This document shows positions 57,165 to 64,000 of a stretch of DNA of 64,000 bases, one piece after another. Source of the DNA: Raphanus sativus (Eukaryota > Streptophyta > Magnoliopsida > Brassicales > Brassicaceae); the NCBI RefSeq assembly GCF_000801105.2, contig NC_079515.1:39751920-39815919 (forward strand). Reading direction: 5' to 3'. A program made the translations under genes and the position numbers. Within the stretch, counting starts at the first letter, position 1. Every line of letters begins with the position of its first letter. The notes under the pieces are model-generated. The model saw nothing but the letters and a program-made list of their open reading frames with translations. It had not been told where the DNA came from and did no database searches.

Positions 57165-57548
57165 TTAGTTTCTCCCTCCGTTTAATCCAAAATCTTTCAA
57201 GATCGATTGGATAATGGATACAGATTTCCTCTTTCTCGCAGGTACTCTCTTGATTTTGGTAACCCTGCGGAATTTTTTGAGTTTCTGTGCATAAGCCATT
57301 GAGTCCAGTTTCTTCTTGTGATCTTTCTTTGAAAGCATTTTGTTCTTATTGTGATCTTTTTCAATGTTATTCACCACCTGTTCAGATTTGCTCAACGATT
57401 TCACTTCAGATGTCAAACCTTGAATGCTCTTTTTCTTGGCTGTTAAGTCTTTTTCACGCGCTGGATCTCCCTTACGGTGGTGAGCTTCATTAGCGTGGAG
57501 AGAGACCAGAATGGCCATGACGAAAAGCAACAAGGCGATCTTGGCCAT
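57165..57548 (-). CDS. Small secreted protein of unknown function, copy B (127 aa)
   Basis: Single exon, tandem paralogue of the gene at 53284-53664. Signal peptide about 1-22 (MAKIALLLFVMAILVSLHA, cleavage near NEA-HHR). The middle is very basic (KDHKKKLDSMAYAQKLKKF, then KIKRVPARKRKS), unlike the acidic middle of copy A. The C-terminus SVSIIQSILKDFGLNGGRN matches copy A at SII--ILKD-GLNGGR. A basic run (ARKRKS) sits immediately before the conserved C-terminal segment and could be a processing site. Function is unknown. The 3' UTR after the stop (CTCCCTCCGTTTAATCC) is also conserved with copy A. Confidence 0.75.
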   Translation of the reverse strand: MAKIALLLFVMAILVSLHANEAHHRKGDPAREKDLTAKKKSIQGLTSEVKSLSKSEQVVNNIEKDHNKNKMLSKKDHKKKLDSMAYAQKLKKFRRVTKIKRVPARKRKSVSIIQSILKDFGLNGGRN

Positions 57549-57686
57549 GACTAGAGCTCAACTTTACCTCAACAACCAATTTGAAATTAGATTTCAAATA
57601 GTTGAATTTGAACTTAGATTTCAAATAGTTTGTTAAAGGAAAAGAGGCGAGAAGAGATGTGAGTTCTTGTCTTTCATGTTTTAGGG

Positions 57687-57695
57687 TATTTTATA
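57687..57695 (-). promoter_or_regulatory. Probable TATA box of secreted-protein gene B
   Basis: TATAAAATA on the minus strand, about 140 bp upstream of the start codon. Confidence 0.5.
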
Positions 57696-57730
57696 CCATT
57701 ATCTGTGACTAATAATAGTATGCACATAGA

Positions 57731-57768
57731 ACCTTAAATTGATGGTCAGCGTATTGTATTGACTCTGA
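57731..57768 (-). promoter_or_regulatory. Promoter block shared with secreted-protein gene A
   Basis: Contains ACCTTAAATTGATGGTCA and then TTGACTCTG, with TTGACT at 57759-57764. It corresponds in order and spacing to 53810-53850. Confidence 0.5.
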
Positions 57769-57862
57769 TGCTCATATTTAGTTGGTTATCAATACACTTC
57801 GCAAAATAAATAAAAATTGATTGCTGAAGTCATCTAATTCAAAAAGGTTTATTTATAGCATA

Positions 57863-59820
57863 TTAGTGATTTTCCGGCGCTACGCGCCGGGTTCGTATGT
57901 TATACTTTTACATAAATTTATAAATTATTATATGATCTTAACAAATAAAATATGTTAAATATAAAAAATAAAAATATATTAAAAATGATATTTTCTGATC
58001 TTTTTGATAGTGGTTAATGAACATAGTGCATTGCTTTGTTTAAAGTTGTTTAATTCAAAGTGTAATAGTATAAGTGGTTGTTACTAATTGATTTAATAAA
58101 AATAGAATAAAAAGTCGATAGTCATAACAAAATTAATTTAGTTGGAATTTAAACATAAAACAAAGTTGATGTTTTATATAGAGAACATACTTATATTATT
58201 AATTATTAAAATAACTATATATGAACTATAAAACTTTTACTAATATATTTAGTTCAAATAATAGAAAGATTGAATACGTTTCAAATTTTATAAATTTTAT
58301 TAAAATAAGGATGAAGGGTCAATTTTTGGTAAAATAATTCGTGAGTATCTAATATATATTTTTTAAAATTACCATGTTGACTTTTAAAATATAGAGGTGC
58401 GATTTGTATGTGTTACTTTAGTTTCAAGATCTCTAAAAAAGATGTATCTTAAAATAAGAAACATAAAATTATTTTCTATATTAGTTTTGTTATAATGGAA
58501 GATTTTGTGTGTGTTCATAATGAAATTCTTGTTTGTCCATCCTTATTTAGAAATATCAACGAATATTAATATAAATATAAATATGTTTTTTTATCTAAAA
58601 ACTATAAATGGTTCCTAAACTTCTCTATTTAATGGACAACTTCTATTTTAACCGGAATGGAACAATTTCAACAAATCTTCCTAGTAAAAAGTCAATTTGT
58701 TAATTATTAAATGAGATATTAGCATCTATAACGTTCATGAGAAAGACAATTTCTAACTATCTGTGACATTCGGGCTTGCTGAATTGTTGTATTTAGTAAT
58801 GGTTTTGATAATAAATGGTTAGTGTGGTGCAAAAGATTAATGGTGAGGGTGGTGTGTGGTTTACATCAATTTTAAATAATTTTAGCAACCAGACAACGTT
58901 TTTAAATTTCTCTCAGATTGGAAGTAATGATTCTTTTTTTTAGTTAAGTTTTAAGAGTATATTAATCATGTTCACGGTTTTTAAAATGTAAACACGGATA
59001 GCATGCATCAGGGAAGTTATTGATTTCCTTGCACAGGGTAACATATGAAGATACCATAGAGTTTATGTGTCAATACCAATAGACCAAATGTTAGTCTTTT
59101 GGACTTGAATCGCCATCAATTACTAAACATTATTAGAGTGGGATGAGTGGAATTTCTAGATTGATTATATGGCGGTTACGTCAATTGCGATAAAGAATGA
59201 GAATCATAGAGGTTCCATTTTCCATCGTCAACATCAAATACAAAGAAACCCTATAAACCAGTGTTTTGACATCCGACCCGGACATTGAACCGGACGATTT
59301 GCCGGGTCTCTAGATCATTGGATCAACCGTGGGTGAACCGCAGTTGAGTAAATGAATTAGTTTTATTATATAATAATATATTAGATATAAAAATAAATAT
59401 ATAAAACTAAAGTTAATATTTTAAATGTTTTCAAATATAAAGTAATAGTTTGGATATGTATCTATTTTATGTTTAAAAGTTTTGAAAATATTTAACTTTA
59501 GTTTCAATTTTTGTATTTTTTTTTGACATACAAAATATTAAGAAATAGTTTAAAATATTTTTAAAAAATATGTAACATAAGAGTTATGAAATCTAAAAAA
59601 AATCAAGATATAAAATTAAACTTCAATCCAAAATTAAAATATCATTGTAATAAATTATCAATAACAAAAATAAACTAACATCTAATCACAATTAACACCA
59701 AAACACATTAAATAAAATTGAAAAAGAAGAATTTAATTATTAAAAAGAAAATGTCACATGGCATTTTTCCCCCTAAGAAGATAAAAAACTCAACTTTATT
59801 AGTATATATATATAGATAGA
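57863..59820 (-). mobile_element. Non-autonomous Helitron, about 1.96 kb
   Basis: On the minus strand it starts TCTATCTATATATATACTAA (host A before). It ends with a strong hairpin, CCCGGCGCGTAGCGCCGG, followed by AAAATCACTAA and host T. The interior is AT-rich without RepHel coding. The two ends are assigned as one element by orientation and terminal consensus. Nested insertions in between are possible. Confidence 0.65.
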
Positions 59821-60316
59821 TACTAGTACTTAATGGAAGAGCAAACTATCAAATTTTAGGCGCTCAAATTTTACGTACACGCCTATATATATAAACACAC
59901 ACTTAGCCCAAATCCATATAATTAAGGTTTTGATTTTTATTATGTTTCTGGTCATATAAACTTCCAGAAAGTTACAAAGTTTAGGGAACGATAGAAAACT
60001 TAAAGAGCAAAGTATGCTTATATTTTCCACCCGGTTTAACTATCTGCGAAGGAAGATACTGATTATTGATTGCATTGGAGAAACTATGTGTTTCTAGACA
60101 TAAACCAGAGTAAGCTTTATAAACCGAACCGTTTTTCCCTTTTATTGTCTTCGAGTTTCTTCCGGTATAGAACTTTAGACCAGCTTGGTCTGTAGATAAC
60201 TCCATTTTTCTCTTCGATCTTTTGTCCACAAGCACCACGACTTTTCTGATCTGGTTAGCAACACCGTCCAGACAATAATTTATGCCGTGCCTGCATTACA
60301 AAAAAAACATTTTATA

Positions 60317-60997
60317 TCTATATTATTAAAACTAAAGTAACATTTGGTAGAAAAATGAGTAATATAATAAATGAGAATTGTTTAAAAACATGAATATCAA
60401 ATTATTTTTTATTTACACATTTAACCATTACATTTATAATAAATTAAGTATTTTTGTATTTTTTATTTATAGATTATGTCACTACATTTGAAATCATTTT
60501 TAAATTAATTAAATAATTACAATGATTGTTGTTTATTTCTGGTGAAAATAAAAACACTAACCGAAATATATAGTATATATTATATAAAACACTTTTTAAA
60601 TATAGGAGTGCTTTATTTAGTTTAGTCAGATATAAAAATTTTGAAAATTCAATTTTCAAGAAAACAAAATATCATAAATTAATAATAACTCATGGAAAAC
60701 TAATGAAATTAAAATTTTTAGTATGTTTGATTTTAAAATAAATTAACAAAAAACAATAGGTTAATATATAAATAGTACAATTACATTAAATTGCATTAAG
60801 TTATAATTTTTAATATAATATTAGGTATAAACAAATAAAATATTATCAAATATCTATATTATAAAATATTATATTCTATTCTCTATATAAATTACCAAAC
60901 ATAAAAATATATATGACACTTTTTTATAAAATCAACGGTGGTATAAGTTTCCGTTGAACACAAATTAAATCAAACATTGGTGTGGATCAAATTCTAG
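60317..60997 (+). mobile_element. Non-autonomous Helitron in an intron, 681 bp
   Basis: Starts TCTATATTATTAAAACTAAAG after host A. Ends in a CAACGG ... CCGTTG hairpin, then GATCAAATTCTAG and host T. It lies in the last intron of the mutarotase pseudogene, opposite to its direction. Confidence 0.65.
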
Positions 60998-61025
60998 TAA
61001 TATTAAAATAATATATATTCCAGTT

Positions 61026-61027
<2 letters not shown>

Positions 61028-61089
<62 letters not shown>
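61028..61089. repeat. TA dinucleotide microsatellite
   Basis: About 62 bp of uninterrupted TA repeats just inside the last intron of the mutarotase pseudogene. Confidence 0.95.
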
Positions 61090-61091
<2 letters not shown>

Positions 61092-62689
61092 CAACTTTTA
61101 CCCTGGCTTAATCTCATCGATGTTATCTTTAATAGGTCGGAGTTTGAGAAAATCGTATGATGTTCCTTTAACGGAGAGGATTTTTCGGTGGGGATGAGAT
61201 TTTCGTCGGCGTGAGCATAACCGGAACCGAGAATTTGAATTTCTTCAGACAATATACCACCATTGATATGACCACCAAGATTCCAATAAGAATGATGAAC
61301 TAAATTCACAGGAGTTGCTTTCTCTCTAGCCTTTGCTTCCATCACCAATTTCATTTGGTTTTCTCCGAGCAATGTATACGTCGCGGTGACGTCTAGTTTC
61401 CCTGGAAATCCTATCGATAATTCGATATAATTAAATATGACATTTTTGTATCTTAGAATTTATGCATTTAAAAAGTGACATATTAAGACTAAATAAAATG
61501 AAAAATTGACCTTGATCGCCATCAGTACTTGTGTAGGTGAAAACAATATAAGGTTTCTTGCCATTATATCTGTGTTTCGCAACTCTCCAAATCGCATGAC
61601 GACCAAACCCTTTCATCCCACCTAATTGATTTAAGAAAACAATATGAGTCCACTTAAATAGAACGTAGCTACATATACCAAATTTTTTTTTTCATATACT
61701 AAAATGTGTTAACCAATAAGTTCGATCAGTTAATTATGTATTTACCATGAATTGTGTTTTTAGCATCGTTGGCATCGGTCTTTTCTCTTCTATTGGCTAC
61801 ACGTCCCACAGTCGCTCCAAAAAATACAGTATCATTCTGATTACAAGTTAATTATCATGTTTTATGTGGTTTAACCAAATTGAATCTTTATATAAGGAAG
61901 CAAATTATCTGAAATATCACGTCCAATCAAATATCATCCCGAGATGTTTCAGTTGTAATTTGGTTCTTTTTATTTGTTCGAATAAATTTCTTAGTATCCC
62001 CATCAATTATTATTTCTAGAAAAAGAAATTCATATCTTTAAATAATCGATTTATTTTTTTATTTTTTTAAATGGTTTTCATATAATCGATTTATTTTTAA
62101 GAAAATTAAATTAGAACAGAAGCAGATACTTCAGTTTCAGATAGCAAAAAAACTTCTGCAGCTAAGAAAGATATACCCAGTGATAGATCTAAAAATCGGA
62201 AGCAAAACTAAAAAACACTACTAAATATATTAATAAAATTGAATATTTTAAGAAGTACGTTATTAAAAACCTTGACAGATTTTCACTAGTATAAAAGATT
62301 ATGGTGGACAAGTGTCTGCCAAAATCACTTACGTCAACCACTGAAGACACCAAAATAAAGATGGTGATGCTATTAATATAGTTCGAATACGAGTCATATA
62401 TATGGGTTATCATATGCTCACCCTTTTTCCCTAAAGATGAATTTTGACTTACCATGTACTCACTGACGCTATCATACCCAAGAACGACGTCTTCCATCTT
62501 TCCTGGAGATGAATATCACAAATAAGTAAATATGTATAAATACTATACCCATAAAACAATATGTATGTAATATATGGTTTTGATCCACTAACCATTTTTA
62601 TCGGGGTAAAAGAGAGATATGATAGAAGCACCGCGATTCGTAAATTTGACAGTCAGACTCCCCTTCTTTAGCTCATATACCCCCACTTT

Positions 62690-62925
62690 TTCCTTTTCAT
62701 CATCTTCGTTATCACCATCATCGTTATCGTTATCATCACCACCTTTATTGTCATCGTCATGATCATCCTTATCATTATCATCATCATCTTCATTATCATT
62801 GTCATGATCATGATCGTCGTCATCATCATTGTCATGATTATGGTCGTGGTTATTATCATGATCAGCATCATTATCATTGTCATGATCATGATCGTGGTCA
62901 TCGTCATGCTCACCGTCATCATTTA
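62690..62925 (-). repeat. Trinucleotide-type coding repeat for an Asp/His-rich segment
   Basis: GAT/CAT-rich imperfect repeat in exon 1 of the mutarotase gene. It encodes mainly Asp, with His and Asn (DHDHDHDNDND-like). Confidence 0.9.
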
Positions 62926-63109
62926 CCTTAATCGACTGATCAGTTTCTTGTCCTTTGACTTTCTTCAAATCAGTCGATTTCACTTTATTGTTTTCGGCAA
63001 ATGATGCACTAACCATGATTACAACCAACAAAACAAAACACAATAAAACTGAAACCTTAACCATTTTTTATGTGTGTGTAAGTGTGAGCGACTATAATCT
63101 TCTGATGGG

Positions 63110-63117
63110 TATTTATA
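63110..63117 (-). promoter_or_regulatory. Probable TATA box of the mutarotase gene
   Basis: TATAAATA on the minus strand, about 46 bp upstream of the start codon. Confidence 0.5.
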
Positions 63118-63135
63118 GGCGCTTTGTTTTATTTA

Positions 63136-63753
63136 GGCATGACTGGTATAACCACAGCGGTTGCGATTGCGGTTGCGGGAGTTTACGGGTGCGGGTGGTT
63201 GCGGTTTTAAGCGTTTTCTAGAGATATGTACGACTGGTACAACAGTTAGAAATTGTTGCGTTTGCGGGACTTTTATGACTGGTAAACTACCAAACAAAAC
63301 ATCTGTTAAATAATAATTTAACAATATTTATATTTTATATAATTATAAAAATATTAAAAATTATAATAATATAATAAATATAAAATTTATATTTATAAAA
63401 TCATATTATTAAATTTTAAAAATTTATAGAAAATATTTTGGTTTTAAATTTTTCTAATATAAATTAAAATATAATATGTATATATTTTAAAATTTCTATT
63501 ATTTCAATTTAAAATTTTTGTTGGATAATTTTTAGTATTATTTTTATTTATTCTGTTTTTAAAGAAAAAAATTTATCCTCCCGCAACCGCCCACAACCGC
63601 AAACGCTAGTTGGAACCAGCTTTTGATTTTAAAAGGTTTGGAGCGGTTTGAAGCGATTTGTAGCGTTTTCTGTGATTGTTTCGAAACGCCAACAATCGCT
63701 ACGAACCGCAAAAACTACGTTTGCGGGTGGTAACGGAAAAACCAGTCAGCCCC
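63136..63753. mobile_element. hAT-like MITE with GC-rich subterminal repeats, about 0.62 kb
   Basis: Terminal sequences are inverted and similar: left GGCATGACTGGTATAACC, right (reverse complement) GGGGCTGACTGGTTTTTCC. Both ends carry repeated GCGGTTGCG/CCGCAAC-type subterminal motifs, and the middle is AT-rich. No transposase is present. A clear 8-bp target duplication could not be fixed, so limits and superfamily are tentative. Confidence 0.55.
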
Positions 63754-64000
63754 TTAATTACGGAATTGTTTAGTTTATACCATTCTAACTAAAATTGCTA
63801 TTTAAATAAGCGTGTTATCTTTTCATATTTTATAACAACAAAAATCTAAACTATTCTAGTGACATTATTTGGTTTGGTTGGTAGATATATATCGTGATCT
63901 AGTTATCTGATAAAATAGAACAGTATACTTGTTTTATTCCTTCTTTTTTGTAACACACTTGTTTTATTCAGTTTCATGAAAAACATTGAAACTTGAGAGA
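63754..64000. other. Right-end sequence, no feature
   Basis: AT-rich intergenic DNA. Confidence 0.35.

Larger units (their letters stand above)
59981..63064 (-). pseudogene. Galactose mutarotase-like (aldose 1-epimerase) gene with frameshift (At3g01260-like)
   Basis: Exons read 63064-62593, 62502-62453, 61836-61746, 61621-61512, 61410-61102 and 60290-59981. The product would be secreted (signal peptide MVKVSVLLCFVLLVVIMVSA). An Asp/His-rich segment (about residues 48-120) comes before the epimerase fold (SLTVKFTNRGASIISLFYPDKNG). HHSYWNLGGHING (catalytic His region) and GLCLETHS (catalytic Glu region) are present. Exon 5 is 309 nt where frame needs 310: after LIPT the reading shifts by one base before what should be KGTSYDFLKLRPIK. 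Exon 3 also lacks the usual strand between RVAN and IHG. With the shift the protein ends early, so this copy is probably non-functional. Family members interconvert alpha and beta anomers of hexoses. A Helitron sits in the last intron beside a TA microsatellite. Confidence 0.8.

Noticed and set aside
62668..63004. Frames rich in Ile/Met or Thr/Met over the Asp/His repeat
   Set aside because: They are other-frame readings of the GAT/CAT repeat in the mutarotase exon.

Overview
The window is plant nuclear DNA: AT-rich intergenic sequence, spliced genes with GT-AG introns, Ty1/copia retrotransposons, a Cassandra-type TRIM, Helitrons and MITEs. The gene order closely follows the start of Arabidopsis chromosome 3 (about At3g01015 to At3g01260; locus numbers recalled, not searched). 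This points to a Brassicaceae genome. Many expected neighbours are missing and several retained genes are decaying, which fits one fractionated subgenome of a polyploid-derived tribe such as Brassiceae (inference).

Layout. 1-8.1 kb: a TPX2-family gene (runs off the left edge, minus), a divergent C2H2 zinc-finger gene, a GAUT13-like galacturonosyltransferase and a MUB1-like membrane-anchored ubiquitin-fold gene. 8.1-19.4 kb: gene-free, with a short Helitron, a complete Cassandra TRIM carrying 5S rRNA-like LTRs, and an intact copia element with two identical 144-bp LTRs. 19.7-29.7 kb: a WRKY58-like gene, then a CDK-like kinase gene whose first exon is split by a second intact copia element with identical 237-bp LTRs and a CTTCC target duplication. 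30-43.9 kb, all minus strand: a wall-associated-kinase-like gene, a KIN10-type SnRK1 catalytic subunit, HYP1 (OSCA/CSC1-like channel family), a Harbinger-like MITE, and CGS1 with its MTO1 translational-arrest peptide. 45.5-52.4 kb: a small ATP-synthase-e-like gene, a degenerate ESF1 gene, an RRM gene and a degenerate HB20 homeobox gene. 53-64 kb: two tandem genes for small secreted proteins of unknown function, a C2-domain gene, three more Helitrons, a frameshifted galactose-mutarotase gene with an Asp/His-rich insert, and a hAT-like MITE.

Functionally this is a housekeeping and signalling segment: pectin synthesis, energy sensing, methionine synthesis, and defence or wall signalling. The most interesting points are the fresh copia insertion in the kinase exon, the tandem secreted-protein pair with a conserved C-terminal motif and a shared promoter block, the altered homeodomain recognition helix, and the 5S-bearing TRIM.
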